A stretch of 64,000 nucleotides of DNA from Zanthoxylum bungeanum (Eukaryota; Streptophyta; Magnoliopsida; Sapindales; Rutaceae). The notes under the pieces were generated by a model. That model worked only from the letters and a program-made list of their open reading frames with translations, searched no databases and was not told where the DNA came from. The position numbers and the translations under genes are program-made. The stretch spans positions 122,931 to 186,930 of the forward strand of contig SKCR01033443.1 of assembly GCA_019454045.1 (NCBI GenBank), given 5' to 3'. Numbering within the stretch: position 1 is the first letter of the stretch; every line of letters starts with the position of its first letter. Positions 10,539-24,692 of the stretch are shown here, piece after piece.

Positions 10539-12594
10539 TGTTGGTGTTTGCTAAGGTCCCAATATCATAAACAAGCATGAAACATGTGTGAATACAAATC
10601 AACGAAGTTGCGGAATACTCACATCGATCGGTTGAGCGACGCGCGAGGCAAAAAAATTTCACATTCTGCTCGGCAGTGGACTGCACAGCTCACTGGTTTT
10701 TTTTTTTGCCATTGTTGGATCATCTTTGTCAAGCTCCAAGCTTCGTCAAATGATTCCCGGCTCATGGGTGGACTTCCCTATCACCTTCGCATGACTTCGT
10801 AGTGTGCTAGCACTCCCGATTTTGCTATAAAATCGCGACTCTTGCTTCCATTTCTTCCTTGGTTCACGGCAGTGGGCTGCCAAAAACAGAGGAAAAACAG
10901 CCCCTAAAGGGCGTGAGAGAGGATATGAGAGAAAGAGAGAGTTGTGTGTTGTTGGCTTCAAATTTGTGTATTAAATACCCAAATGTGAATTTCAAATTCA
11001 TTTACCATGAATTTGGCTTTCAAAAAGTCAATCCTTAATGGCACCAACCACACACATCACTTCATCAATCCATCACTCAGTGAATAGTGACTGGCGTCAA
11101 TCATTCAAAGTGAAAGACATCCATCAGTTGATTGACGAATGATGTGACGCTAGATGCGACTAGCGATTTGACGCTTGATTTGACTTGCGTGCCGCACTCA
11201 AATTCGAAATACGAATGCGCTCGCAAATAATCTCGGGCTCGGGTTCACTAATTCCAAATTAACGAATTTTTCGTTGCGTCGTAATTAAATGATTACGCTT
11301 AGCAAAATCACTATTCACGTCGCTAACGAATTAATTCTAAATTAATTCGTTCGCCCGAATTAAAATCTAATTTTAATTCCGCGTTGATATCCAATTTCAT
11401 TAATATATCAAAAATATTAATTTATCGATTAATTCCAAATTAATCGTTATCTCTCTTTAAATGATATTTTATCCCAGATAAAATATCTCTGTAATTAATC
11501 CCAGATTAATTTTCTCTCTCTTCTAATTAATCCCAGATTAATTTCGAGTGCGAGTCATACGTCATCGGTGAATCTTCGGGAAGCGACCCATGAGATCCCC
11601 GGATATGTTGGAAGTAAATTCGGTCGTCGGACTATCCGAACACGTAAGTACCTCGTACTACGTTTATACCGATTTACAAGACAAGGTTGGCTTCTAGCAA
11701 AGCGCCATGCCTACCCAATTCTCCAGAAATATCCTGATAGGAATTAAGAATCTATATCAGGCGTAGTATACATAGTATTGTGTATATCGATCCAGTATCG
11801 GATGATCACGTGCTAGGGCTGGGGCTGGAATTGTGTCTTCCCTGTACGAAGCACATGTCGGATGTCTGGTAACTAGTCTCTATAATCGGATAAACATGAC
11901 CTTGTCATTTTATCCCGATGACTGCAGTACTTAAGAGTACTAGTACCGTATCCTACGTGACCATCAACTCCGTATGACTGGAGTGATACTTCCGTCTTGA
12001 CATCACACCCAACACACTACGATTCTCAATATACCCATCATAGGCGTACACAGAACCTGTTAAAGCCATGGATGACCGCAATTAAAGTATATTGATTGTC
12101 GCAAGTATTAGCGGTGCAAGTCTCAGGTTAAGACCAAATACACCTACCCTGATTTCGGACTTCCATAGATACATAGTCATACTACCAATTGAATTCTAAG
12201 GGGGTCTATCTAGAGCGAAGCTGTTTCCCATACCATCGGTAAAACACAACCTCCTATTACTTGCATGAGTATCCTATACCCAAATATATAAGAACTATGT
12301 CGTTGTGCCCTCACAACGCGCACAAGTGTAATACTAGTCTTTTACGTATTAATCGATGTCCAATCTGGATAATACTATGACTAGGGATATTTAATGATTT
12401 ATCCTTCGTGGACTGATACTATCTCATATCATTCTCCGTCCAGGAACAAATCATAGGGACCTCCTATCATTTATATATTTAGGTGATCTAATAACAAATG
12501 ATAAGAGTGCAATCTTTTATGTCACATAGTTAATTTGTACAACAACACCATGATCTGTACAAATAGTGACGCTATGGGTCATAATTGTCCAACA
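10539..12594 (-). repeat. E1 left LTR (3' LTR on minus strand)
   Basis: 2056 bp, from TGTTGGTGTTTGCTAAGG to ATAATTGTCCAACA. Contains several AATTAATCCCAGATTAATT palindromic blocks near 11490-11545, shared by all LTRs of this group. Confidence 0.9.
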
Positions 12595-12609
12595 ATCTCC
12601 CACTTGGCC
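12595..12609 (-). promoter_or_regulatory. E1 polypurine tract
   Basis: Plus strand ATCTCCCACTTGGCC; minus strand GGCCAAGTGGGAGAT directly before TGTTGGAC, the standard copia PPT/3' LTR border. The same sequence borders the LTRs of E2 (21844) and E4 (36113). Confidence 0.85.
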
Positions 12610-15270
12610 TATAGCCAGTCGCTCGAGTGTCTTACACCCGAACTATGTACGGTTGGCTCAAATTGCTGAGAAAAGGCTTTCATCAGCGGATTTGCATGAT
12701 TATCATCTGATGCGATTTATTCGATCATCACATCGCCACGATGTATGATCCGAACGAATCAGATGAATATCGAAGTATGTATCTGGATCGTTGATGAGAC
12801 CATTAATTCTTTAGCCTGTGCTGACGCCTAGCTCAGCTGCTAACAGAACTATAGCTAATCTAATTAGATTTGTATCGACCCAAATGGATTCTATTGCCGC
12901 CTCAGCTGCAGCAATAACCCGCAATTGTTGTTTATTCAGTAACAGTATCTTGCTTGGAAGATTTCCAGCTCATTGTTCCGTCATTCAAACTGTATAGTAC
13001 CGTTTGCGACTTATAGTCGTTTTATCGGCTAGGAAACTTGCTACAGTGATCCCAGTCACTTCAAGTTCTCCATCTCCATAGATTAAGACAACATCCTTAG
13101 ATCTCTAAGATACTAACGGATGTTCTTAACATCAATCCAGTGACTATCACTTGGATTGGCCTGTTTGTGAATCCATATGCTCAAAGGGTATGAGACACCA
13201 GGTCGCGTACATTTTTCAATGTACGATTTCTCGGAGAGTTTTCTTGAAAGCCAAGCTTTCGTCGATTGTTTTATGGGAATATCATTTTCAAGAAATGACA
13301 TATATTATCATTATTTATAGGACAGCCACTTTCAGTGCGCTCCCACTAACCCTCTTCTATACACAAGAATCATTTCGTTTTGAATTAAATCATAAACCAT
13401 TATGATTACATCAAAACGGTAATTCCAAGAACCTAATACTTGCTTCAATCCAAACATGGATCGAATAACCTGCAAACCTTGTTTGCTAGTTTAGGTACGA
13501 CAAAACTGACAGGATGTTGTAAATATCCTCCGAAAGGTTTCCTTTTCAGGAAAACGATTTTCCCGTTAAGCTGACATATTTCATAAATGAAACATGCAGT
13601 TGTAGCAAGCATTATCCAAATGGATTTACCGTGGCAACAGGTAAAAGGTTGAATCATAATCAACACAATGTTGATAACGATACCTTTCCGCTAAAAGCCT
13701 AGCTTTATACGTTGGTATGTTGCCATCCATGTATGTCTTCCTTGAAGACTAATACAGTACCAATAGGCACAATGCCTTGCGGCACATCAACTAGTATCCA
13801 AACTTGTTGATATATATGGAATCCATTTCGGATGTCATGACACTTTTCCATGATAGGGAGTCGATACCTTGTATCACTACCTCATACGTAGTCAGTTGGT
13901 ATACCTCAATAAGATTGACATCTTTATGAGGTGAGATCAGAAACCCATACCCCAGGTTGTTTTCTGACTCTCTATGACATACGCGGTTCTTGTGTATTCG
14001 AAGATTAATGATATAGTTTCATCCTTGGTGAACTATTTGTGTTCCATTAAGATTCGGTGCCTGGAACAGTATTACTCTGATTTTCATTGAGTTTTACTAT
14101 CCTCCCACTTACCACTGCATATCGGTATTCCTCTTAGCAAAACCGCATGGTGAGCAACAATTAAATTTTTCTCTTGTGAGTTGTATAAGTACAATAATGG
14201 TATCCCAAGGATAACCTACAATTGGCACTTATCCAATTTGGGTTTTAGTTTGGTATCATCCAAACATATGCCTAGCATACCTAAATTATCAGGAATGAGA
14301 AACCCAGTTTCTTTCCCGTTCATATCCAATATGAAATCTGTCAAACAGATTTTATGGAACCTTATTCAAAATAAGTTCTTGCACTGTTAATGCGTATCCA
14401 TTGAAGGAAATGGTAGCTCAGAACTACTCATTATTAACCTTATCATGTCCAACAAAATTCGGTTACTCGGTTCGGACACACCGTCAAAATGACGTGTTCC
14501 AGGAGGAGTCCTCATTGAAAGAATACTATACTCTTTCAAGTATATTAGAAACTTACCGTGACGATTTAATACTTTAGCTGATCTGTTTGTCTACTTCATG
14601 TCGAAACTGTAAAAGTTTCCGATTTGTGTTTCTAAAGAAACACATAACCATTACGCGATGCCACATCCGTAAAGGTCATGAAATATTCATATCCACATAT
14701 AGCCTAGCTAGACATGGGCCCACTTGCTTCACTATGAACTAGGGCTAATAGATCGGTGGTATTTATACTTTTACCAAGTAAATGTGTTTTAGGAACATTG
14801 CCCAATAAACTAGATTCGTAGACTTTATTTGAATAGAATCAAATATGTCATAGTACCCACTCTTCAAAAGTGTGGATATACGAGTCTTGTTTGATTGTGT
14901 CCCTGACATCAATGCCACATATAAGTCTCTTCTGATCAAATCAGTTTGAGCTATTTGTTTGTCATTTTATATGTTTGAGATTTATTTATATTCAAAATAT
15001 AAATGTTGTTATTCACATCTAATGTGTTTTATCTCAATAATCTTTATATATAAAACACTTTAGTGTTCTAGAATATAAAGGTACATCCGCAACGGATTAT
15101 ACACTGATATAGAGATAATGTATCTAGTCAAACTAGTTACATTATAACAGTTTCCTAATTTAAGTACATACCCAGAGTGTAGTCCCTAAAATCAGGTTTC
15201 TACGATTAAAACAGCGACTTTCGTCTCGTTTCCTATTTGTAGATAAATCTCTATTGAAGTCAGTATCCTG
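12610..15270 (-). pseudogene. E1 copia pol, decayed (protease/INT/RT/RNase H)
   Basis: Minus-strand fragments match the copia polyprotein. CTRPGVSYPLSIW at 13113-13301 is from the RT-RNase H junction. SIWIMLATTACFIYEICQLN and FLKRKPFGGYLQHP (13445-13666) are RT N-terminal. Integrase-end wording lies near 14480-14560 and gag-pre-integrase wording near 14880-15250. No frame exceeds about 75 codons, and stops and indels occur throughout, so no enzyme can be made. Domain borders are approximate. Confidence 0.8.
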
Positions 15271-15289
15271 TTCAAAACAGATTCTGAAC

Positions 15290-16110
15290 ATCAGTATATA
15301 TATTTTACGTACCACACTAAGTATTTAAAATCCAATTTGAATACTAGTAGTGAACATAATATGACAAACATATTTGAAGTCAGAGCCTTGCTCGTCTTCA
15401 ATTCCTTCTTGTCTGCTTTGTTCAAACGGTAGTCACGCTTCCGCGATCCCGTTTGCCACATTAAGGCATACATTTTGGGATATGTCATTTATCTTCCCAG
15501 AAGACTATAATAATTTTGCCTTTGCCCTTTTCCACACTCCAGAAGCCTTTGGCCAGGCCTAGGGTTTCTAGAATATTGAAGTAATGTGCGCCTTGCGCTA
15601 CTTGCCATATTGCAAATTTTTGACTTTATCTCATTGAGAATAGTCATTAACTCTCCAAGAGTTATTTATTGAAATTTATTACTTCTAAAATCTAAGTATA
15701 GATTTATGAAGATCCTTCAATTTCATTATCATACTTTAAGGATCTAATCCTTAATTCTGATTCATAAATTAAGGAGTCTACTGTGACAAGCTTAATGGAT
15801 TAAGCACTAAAGTTATCATCACATAAATCTTCAAAAGATTATGCTCGACTATTTACTTAACTCCGGGCTTAGGCCTAATATGTTATTTTATCAAATAAAG
15901 TAACTTATTACTCCAGGACCATCCTGAAATTATTTTCCCAATTTGAAAAATAAACCATTTAAATACATTTTCCCTAGGATTATGTTTTAAATGTCAATCT
16001 TTCAATTTATATCTTGATTCTAATAGTCCAACTATTTAATCAACGATTTAGGTACTATTTATTATAATGATTACTATAGTCAAACTATATAATCAACTAT
16101 AATTTAATTA
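15290..16110 (-). pseudogene. E1 copia gag, decayed
   Basis: The zinc-knuckle region survives only as YPKMYALMWQTGSRKRDYRL at 15291-15488 (minus), frameshifted so that the cysteines are lost. Position between pol and leader, and alignment with the better E2 gag at 24693-25490, identify it. The rest of the region has no open frame. Confidence 0.65.
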
Positions 16111-16305
16111 AATCAAATACATTGATTACTATAATCCAATTATATAATCAACTATAAATGAAATGTTTGAATATAGTCCAAATATTAATTAAAACAACAT
16201 TTAAATATTAGTCCAACTAACATTTAATTTATTTGACGAAATGATATTTATGTTGAGCGTGTATGGCAAGTAATTAAACGAATATTGCAAATTCAATTCT
16301 TGCCT

Positions 16306-18342
16306 CCCACTATTTTTCGACGAGCCTCTAACCCTCTGTCGAGTACTCGGAAACCGTGTTTCCTAGTGGGCTAGGATCCCGTTAAATATCACACAATCTT
16401 GACTTTGGCCAACAAATTGTATGATAATTAACTAGGTATATCTCTAAGATCAATTGGATCAAATCCAATTCCTAGATCCAGTAGTGGGACATCCAAGTCC
16501 GTAACATATATCTTATATATACCAATACATCCAATGTATTACCTAACCTTTTTCCTCTGAATAAACTAAGCCTTGGCTTTGGCACAACAAACTTAGTGAT
16601 CCCAGTTAAGCGCGACCCATTGACCATGGAAAGCTTCGTAATCAATGTCGATGGACAAGAAGTGGTCTTGACTTTGGCCAACAAACCACAACTTGGACAA
16701 GACACCAATATGGAACAAAGCATTCATGATTCAAACACATCATCAATGGACAAAGGCCTTGACTTTGGCCAACAAGCCAATGCCAGTCTCGGATCTTGAG
16801 TGAGAATCACTCAATGGAAGGAAAAACGCTTAATATTTGCGAGGGTTTTTCGTGTGCAAATTGGCAACCAATTTATTATCTTTGTTAAGGTCTCATCATC
16901 ATACACCCTTAAACATGCATTCGAAACACATAATAAAGTGCATATGAATAAAATAATAATGATATGTGGATGGATACTTTACACAATGATCCTAGATCAA
17001 ATCTCTCCCTTTTTCTCTCCCGCTAGCACATGTATTACTTCTACCCGTTACACTACACTTCTAAAGAAACCTCATACATGATTGAGGGGAATAGGTGAGA
17101 AGAGAATACAAAGAATAAGGAGGTAATAAGGCTGGACACGCAGGTCCAATTAATAAATCAAATTTATTACAACAATTTCTAAAATTGCCACCCATCTAAT
17201 ATCCATCCGATATACATTATTCATGCATCGCAACCATGTATTCACACAAGCATGCTATCAATAAATCTAATCAAATTAATTAATCTGATAATTAGTGACC
17301 ATCCAATGTTCAAACAATGATTTGATTTTACTCGAGTCAAACTCGTTTTGCGAATAAGTACTCAAAGTACATATTCTCGAATTAAATTAAACTACAAAAT
17401 TAAATCCAATTCAATTTGTATTTAATACTAATTCGCTATTTAATTCCAAATTAAATACTACACTTTATTTACAAACCTTTATGACTTAAATTCCAAATTT
17501 AATCGCTACGGGTCTCAAAGCCCGATTAACGTCCAGCGTTAATTCAATTAAAGTCCAATGGGCTTTTAATTAATTTCTTAAGGCGTGGACTTTTGGTCAA
17601 CTCGGGTCAAACCGAATAACCAAAATCCAATCCGGGATTAACCCCATAAGCCTAGAAATCAATTTAGGCCCAATTAAACTTTAAAGGTCCAATAGTCGCA
17701 TTTTGGCTTTATATAAGCGGTTTTGGGCCCAATTGGATCCAATCCATTTGGCCTAAACCTAACTTAGTACAACCAAGCCCAATAAGCCCAATTACAACAC
17801 AACAAGCCCAAATCCAATTTAAGGCTCAAATAATTAAATTCCAAAAATCCAATTTTCCCAATTTAATTACACTAAGTGTATTACATAATTAATCACTCAA
17901 ATTAACATTTCTAAAACATTAATTTACACAATCAATCATGCTCAATTACAACAAAACATGTCCAACATATTTCATCAAAAATCAAACCCAAATACATGCT
18001 CTTTTGCTCTCGGTTTTTGTGGGGAAATTATGTCCAATTTTAATCCAATCCAATTGAATCCAATTAAACATTAAATCAATATCCCCAAATGATTTCCAGC
18101 ACATCCAATGATCAAAAATCAAAATCACCAAGACATTTAGGGCTATCAACCATTCGGCCAACACATAAAATTTGGGGAAATTTGTTCCAAACAATTTTTC
18201 TTCAAATTGATCCAATCAATCATCCACAAAACATCAATTAAGCATATTAAATCATCTAATTTCATTATTCATGCTCAAAATCAATTTTACCCAAATTTTA
18301 AGCCCTAATCATTTTCATGCTCAACCTTGCTCAAGATACCAT
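16306..18342 (-). other. E1 leader between PBS and gag (about 2 kb, non-coding)
   Basis: No open frame above about 95 codons. Shared with E2, E3 and E4. Holds three exact CTTGACTTTGGCCAACAA motifs (16398, 16667, 16758) and many GGCCCAATT words. Ends at the PBS next to 18343. Confidence 0.75.
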
Positions 18343-20401
18343 TGTTGGTGTTTGCTAATGTCCCAAGATCATAAACAAGCATGAAACATGTGTGAATACA
18401 AAACAACGAAGTTGCGGGATACTCACATCGATCGGTTGAGCGACGCGCGAGGCAATAAAATTTCACATTCTGCTCTGCAGTGGACTGCACAGCTCACTGG
18501 TTTTTTTTTTGGCCATTGTTGGATCATCTTCGTCAAGCTCCAAGCTTCGTCAAATGATTCCCAGCTCATGGGTGGACTTCCCTATCACCTTCGCATGACT
18601 TCGTACTGTGCTAGCACTCCTGATTTTGCTACAAAATCGCGACTCTTGCTTCCATTTCTTCCTTGGTTCACGGCAGTGGGCTGCCAAAAATAGAGGAAAA
18701 ACAGCCCCTAAAGGGCGTGAGAGATGAGATGAGAGAAAGAGAGAGTTGTGTGTTGTTGGCTTCAAATTTGTATATTAAATACCCAAATGTGAATTTCAAA
18801 TTCATTTACCCTGAATTTGGCTTTCAAAAAGTCAAGCCTTAATGGCACTAACCACACACATCACTTCATCAATCCATCACTCAGTGAATAGTGACTGGCG
18901 TCAATCACTCAAAGTGAAAGACATCCATCACTTGATTGACGAATGATGTGACGCTAGATGCGACTAGCGATTTGATGCTTGATTTGACTTGCGTGCCGCA
19001 CTCGAATTTGTAATGCGAATACGCTCACAAATAATCTCGGGCCCGGGTTTGCTAATTCCAAATTAACGAATTTTCCGTTGTGTCGTAATTAAATAATTAC
19101 GCCTTGCGAAATCACTATTCACGTCGCTAACGAATTAATTCTAAATTAATTCATTCGCCCGAATTAAAATCTAATTTTAATTCTGCGTCGAAATCCAATT
19201 TCATTTAATATATCAAATATATTAATTTATCGATTAATTCCAAATTAATCGTTATCTCTCTTTAAATGATATTTTATCCCAGATAAAATATCTCCGTAAT
19301 TAATCCCAGATTAATTTTCTCTCTCTTCTAATTAATCCCAGATTAATTTAGAGTGCGAGTCATACGTCATCGGTGAATCTTCGGGAAGTGACCCATGAGA
19401 TCCCCGGATATGTTGGCAGTAAATTCGGTCGTCGGACTATCCGAACACGTAAGTACCTCGTACTACCTTTATACCGATTTACAAGACAATGTTGGCTTCC
19501 AGCAAAGCGCCATGCCTACCCAATTCTCCAGAAATATCCTTATAGGAATTAAGGATCTATATCAGGCGTAGTATACATAGTATTGTGTATATCAATCCAG
19601 TATCGGATGATCACGTGCTAGGTCTGGGGCTGGAATTGTGTCTGCCCCGTACGAAGCACATGTCGGATGTCTGGTAACTAGTCTCTATAATCGGATAAAC
19701 ATGACATTGTCATTTTATCTCGATGACTGTAGTACTTAAGAGTACTAGTACCGTATCCTACGTGACCATCAACTCCATATTACTATAGTGATACTTCCGT
19801 CTTGACATCACACCCAACACACTACGATTCTCAATATACCCAGCATAGGCGTACACAGAACCTATTAAAGCCCTGGAGGACCGCAACCAAAGTATATTGA
19901 TTGTCGCAAGTATTAGCGGTGCAAGTCTCAGGTTAAAACCAAATACACCTACCCTGATTTCGGACTTCCATAGACACATAGTCATACTACCAATGGAATT
20001 CCGATGGGGTCAATCCAGAGCGAAGTTGTTTCCCGTACCATCGGTAAAACACAACCTCCTATTACACTTGCATGAGTATCCTATACCCAAATATATGGGA
20101 ACTATGCCGTTGTGCCCTCACAACGCGCACAAGTGTAATACTATTCTTTTACGTATTAATCGATGTCCAATCTCGATAACACTATGACTATGGATATTTA
20201 ATGATTTATCCTTCGTGAACTGATACTGTCTCATATCATTCTCCATCCAGGAACAAATCATAGGGACCTCCTATCATTTATATATCTAGGTGATCTAATC
20301 ACAAATGATAAGAGTGCAATCTCATTTGTCACATAGTTAATTTGTACAACAACACCATGATCTGTACAAATAGTGACGTTATGGGTCATAATTGTCCAAC
20401 A
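18343..20401 (-). repeat. E1 right LTR (5' LTR on minus strand)
   Basis: 2059 bp, TGTTGGTGTTTGCTAATG to GTCATAATTGTCCAACA; pairs with 10539-12594. Followed by TSD CAAGT (20402-20406). Confidence 0.9.
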
Positions 20402-21843
20402 CAAGTGATGTGACAAGCGATGTGACTTGTGGCCGCACTTGATTCAAAATCGGAGTGGCCTCGCTAACACATTCCGGGCTCGGGTTCGTTAATTCCGAAT
20501 TAACAAATTTTTCGTTGCGACGTAATTAAATCAAATTTAATTAATAATCATGCCTATCAAAATTACTATTCATGTCGCTAGCGAATTAATTCTAAATTAA
20601 CTCGTTCGCCCGAATTAAAATCTAATTTTAATTTTGCGTCGAAATCCAATTTCGTTTAATATATCAAATATATTATTTTATCGATTAATTCCAAATTAAT
20701 CGTTCTCTCTATTTAAATAATATTTTATCCTAAATAAAATATCTCCGTAATTAATCCTATATTAATTTTCTCTCTCTTATAATTAATCGCAGATTAATTA
20801 TGTGTGAGTCATACGTCATCAGTGAATCTTCGGGAAGCGACCAATGAGATCCCCGGATATATTGGAAGTAAATCCGGTCGTCGGACTATCCGAACATGTA
20901 CGTACCTAGTACTACGTTTTTAGCGATTTACAAGACATGGTTGGCTTCTAGCAAAGCACCGTGCCTACCCATTTCTCCAGAAATATTTCTTAAAGGAATA
21001 TGTAATCTATATCAGGCGTAGTATACGTAGTATTGCGTATTGCGATCCAGTATCAGATGTCACGTGCTAGGCCTGGGGCTGGAATTGTATCAGCCCCATA
21101 CGAAGCACATATCAGATCTCTGGTAACTAGTTTCTATAATTGGATAACTATGACCTTGTCAGATTATCCCGATAGCTGCAGCATACAAGAGTACTAGTTT
21201 TGTATCCTACGTGACCATCATCTCCATATGACTGGAGTGATACTCCCATCTTGAAATTACACCCAATTCACTACGATTCTCAATATACCTAGAAGAGGCA
21301 TACACAGAACCTGTTAAAGCCCTGGACGACCAAAACCAAAGTATATTGATTGTCGTAAGTATTAGCGGTGTAAGTCTCAGATTAAGACCAAATACACCTA
21401 CCCTGATTCGGACTTCCATAGACACATAGTCATACTACCAATAGACAACTGAGGGGTTTATCCAGACCGAAGCTATTTCCATACCATCGGTAAACACAAC
21501 CTCCTATTACACTTGCATAAGTATCCAATACTTAAATATATGAGAACTTTGTCGTTATGCTCCCATAACACGCACAAGTGCAATACTAGTCTATTCCGCA
21601 TTATCGATGTCCAATCTCGATAATACTATGACTAAAGATGTTTTAATGATTAAACCTTAGTGGATTAATACTGTCTCATATCTTATTGATCTGGAACTAA
21701 TCATATGGACTTTTATCATTTATATATCCCGGTAATCTAATTACAAATGATAAAAGAGCAATTTCCTTTATCACATAGTTAATTTGTACAACAACACAAT
21801 GTTTTGTACAAATAGTGATACTATGGGTCATAATTGTCCAACA
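20402..21843 (-). repeat. E2 left LTR, part 2
   Basis: Resumes the E2 LTR directly after E1 (GATGTGACAAGCGATGTGAC, compare 28372) and ends GTCATAATTGTCCAACA before the PPT. Together with 9955-10538 it makes an LTR of about 2.02 kb. Confidence 0.9.
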
Positions 21844-24650
21844 ATCTCCCACTTGGCCTATAGCCAATCACTCAAGTGTCCTACATTTTAACTATGTACG
21901 GGTCGCTCAAAATTCTGCTGAGAAACTGCTTTCGTTAGCGGATTTGCAAAGTTATCATCTGATGCGATTTATTCGATCATCACATCGCCATAATGTATGA
22001 TCCGAACAAATCAGATGAATAGTTAAAGTATATACTTGGATCGTTGATGAGACCATTAATTCTTTAGCCTGTGCTCTAGCCTAGCTAAACTGCTAATAGA
22101 ATTACTCCTAACCCTATTAGGATTATATAGATCCAAAGTGCTTCTATTGTTGCCTCAGCTACAGCAACATTCCACTTTTGTTGTTTATTCGGCAACAGTA
22201 TCATGCTTGGAAGATTTCCAGCTCACTGTTCCGTTATTCAAATTATATAGTACCATATTACGACTTATAGTCGTTATTATCGGTTAGGAAACTTGCTATG
22301 GTGAACCCAGTCACTTCAAGTTCTCATTCTCCATAGCTTAAGAAAGCATCCTTAGTTAATCTAAGATACTTAAGGATGTTCTTAACATCAATTCAGTGAC
22401 TATCACTTGGATTGATCTGATTGTGACTCCATATGCTCAAAGCATATGAGCACCAGGTCGTGTACATATCTTTCAATGTACGAATTCTCAGAGAGTGCCA
22501 ACAACCTTTAGATCTATCCTAGTAGATCCTTATTCCTAGAATAAAGGTTGCATCTCCAAAGTATTCTATGGAGAATCTTTTATGAAAGCCAAGCTTTATA
22601 GAAATGTCATTTCCAAGAAATGATATATCATCATTATGTAGGACAATCACTATCAGTGCGCTCCCACTAACCTCCTTATATACACAAGAATCATTTTTGT
22701 TTTGAATTAAATCATATACCATTATGATTACATCAAAACGCTAGTTCTAAGAACTCAATGCTTGCTTCAATCCATAAATGGATCGATTTAACTTGCAAAC
22801 CTTGTTTACTTGTTTTGGTACGACAAAACCGTTAGGATGTTGTAAACATCCTCCAAAAGGTTTCCGTTTAAGGAAAGTGATTTTGACGTTTAGCTGCCAT
22901 ATTTCATAAATGAAACATGCAGCATTAGCAAGCATTATCCAAATGGATTTAACCATGGCAACGAGTAAAAGGTTTCGTCGTAATCGACACAATGTTGATA
23001 ACGATACCTTTTCGCTACAAGCCTAGCTTTGTACGTTGGTATGTTGCCATCCATGTATGTCTTCCTTGAAGACTAATATAGTACCAATAGGCACAATGCC
23101 TTGCGGTGCAACAACCAGTGTCCAAACTTGGTTGTTATACATGGAATCTATTTCGGACTTCATGGCACTTTGCCATGAAAGGAGTCGATACATTTTATCA
23201 CTTCTTCATACGAAGTCGGTTCGTATTCTACAATAAGATTGAAATATTAATGAGGTGAGATCAGAAACCCATAACTCCCAGGTTGTTTTCTGACTCTCTC
23301 CGACTTACGTTGTTCTTGTGTATTCGAAGATTATTGGTATAGTTTCATCCCTGATGAACTATTTGTGCTCCATTAAGGAATTGGTGCCTGGAATAGTATT
23401 ACTCCGATTTTCATCGAGTTTTACTTTCCTCCCACTTACCACTGCATATCGGTATTCCTCTTAGGAAAACCGCATGGCGAGCAACAATTACATTGTTCTC
23501 CGTGAGTTGTATAAGTACTATATTTTGGTTACCCTAGGATAACCCACAAATTAGGCACTTATCCGATTTGGGTTCTAGTTTGGTATCATCCAAACATATG
23601 CCTAGCATTCCCAAATCATCAGGAATGAGAAAACCCGATTTCTTTCCTGTTCATATCTAATATGAAATCTGTCTAACAGATTTTTATGGAACCTTATTCA
23701 AAATAAGTTTTGCACTGTTATATGCGTATCCCTTGAAGGAAAATGGTAGCTCAGAGCGACTCATGATTAACCTTATTATGTCTAACAAAATTTGGTTTCT
23801 CCGTTCGGACACCGCTCAATTGAGGTGTTCCAGGAGGAGTCCACTTTGAAAGAATACTATACTCTTTCAAGTAATTGAGAAACTTATTGCTTAAGTATTT
23901 TCATCACGGTCCAATCATGATGTTTTAATATTTTAGCCGATCTGTTTTACACTTCGTGTCGAAACTCTTTGAATTTATCAAAAGTTTCTGATTCGTGTTT
24001 CAAAAGAAACACATAATCATAACACGATGCAACATCCGTAAAGGTTACGAAATGTTTATATCCACCTCTAGCCTAGCTAGACATGGGCCCACTTACGTCA
24101 CTATGAATGAGGGTTAACAGATCGGTGGCACTTATACTTTTACCAAGTAAAGAGTGTTTTAGGCACTTTGCCTAATAAACTAGATTCGTAGACATCATTT
24201 GAATAGAATCAAATCCGTCCTAGTATCCACTCTTCAAAAGTGTGGATATACAAGTCTTGTTTAATGTGTCTCAGACAATAATGCCACAAATAAGTCTCAA
24301 CTGATTTATTCAATTTGAGCTATTTTTTTGTCATGTCATACGTTTGAGATTCATTTATATTCAAAATATAAATACTGTTATTCATATCTAATGTGCTTAT
24401 CTCAATATCATCTTTATAAATTAAAACACTTTAGTGTTCTAGAATATAAAAGTATACCCGCAACGAGTTATACTCTGATATAGAGATAATGTTTCTAGTC
24501 AAACTAGGTACATTTTAACAGTCTCCTAATTTAAGTACACACCCAAAGGGTAGTTCCTTAACTTAGGTTTCTACGGTTAAAACAGCGACTCTCGTCCCGT
24601 TTCTGACTCACAGGTCAATCTCGACTGAAGTTAATATCCTGCTCATCAGC
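21844..24650 (-). pseudogene. E2 copia pol, decayed
   Basis: Begins with the PPT (21844-21858). Minus-strand pieces in order: RT at 22747-22992 (SIWIMLANAACFIYEIWQLN, QVNKVCKLNRSIYGLKQA) and 22519-22722 (SGSALIVIVLHNDDISFLGN, where the RT catalytic YxDD reads HNDD, a loss of the tyrosine). Integrase-end wording lies near 23600-23900 and gag-pre-integrase wording near 24240-24560. Many stops and indels; no functional polyprotein. Confidence 0.8.
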
Positions 24651-24692
24651 AGATTCTGCACAATAGTACATATCTATGTACCACATCTAGTA

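Larger units (their letters stand above)
10539..20401 (-). mobile_element. Ty1/copia element E1, full length (9.86 kb), nested in the E2 LTR
   Basis: LTRs at 10539-12594 and 18343-20401 (about 2.06 kb each, ends TGTTGG and CCAACA) are very similar by eye. TSDs are CAGGT (10534) and CAAGT (20402), one mismatch. On the minus strand: PBS (TGGTATCTTGAGC, mutated from TGGTATCAGAGC), leader of about 2 kb, decayed gag, decayed pol, PPT, 3' LTR. The intact E2 LTR at 28365-28390 shows what the empty site looked like (GTGACAGATGATGTG). Confidence 0.92.
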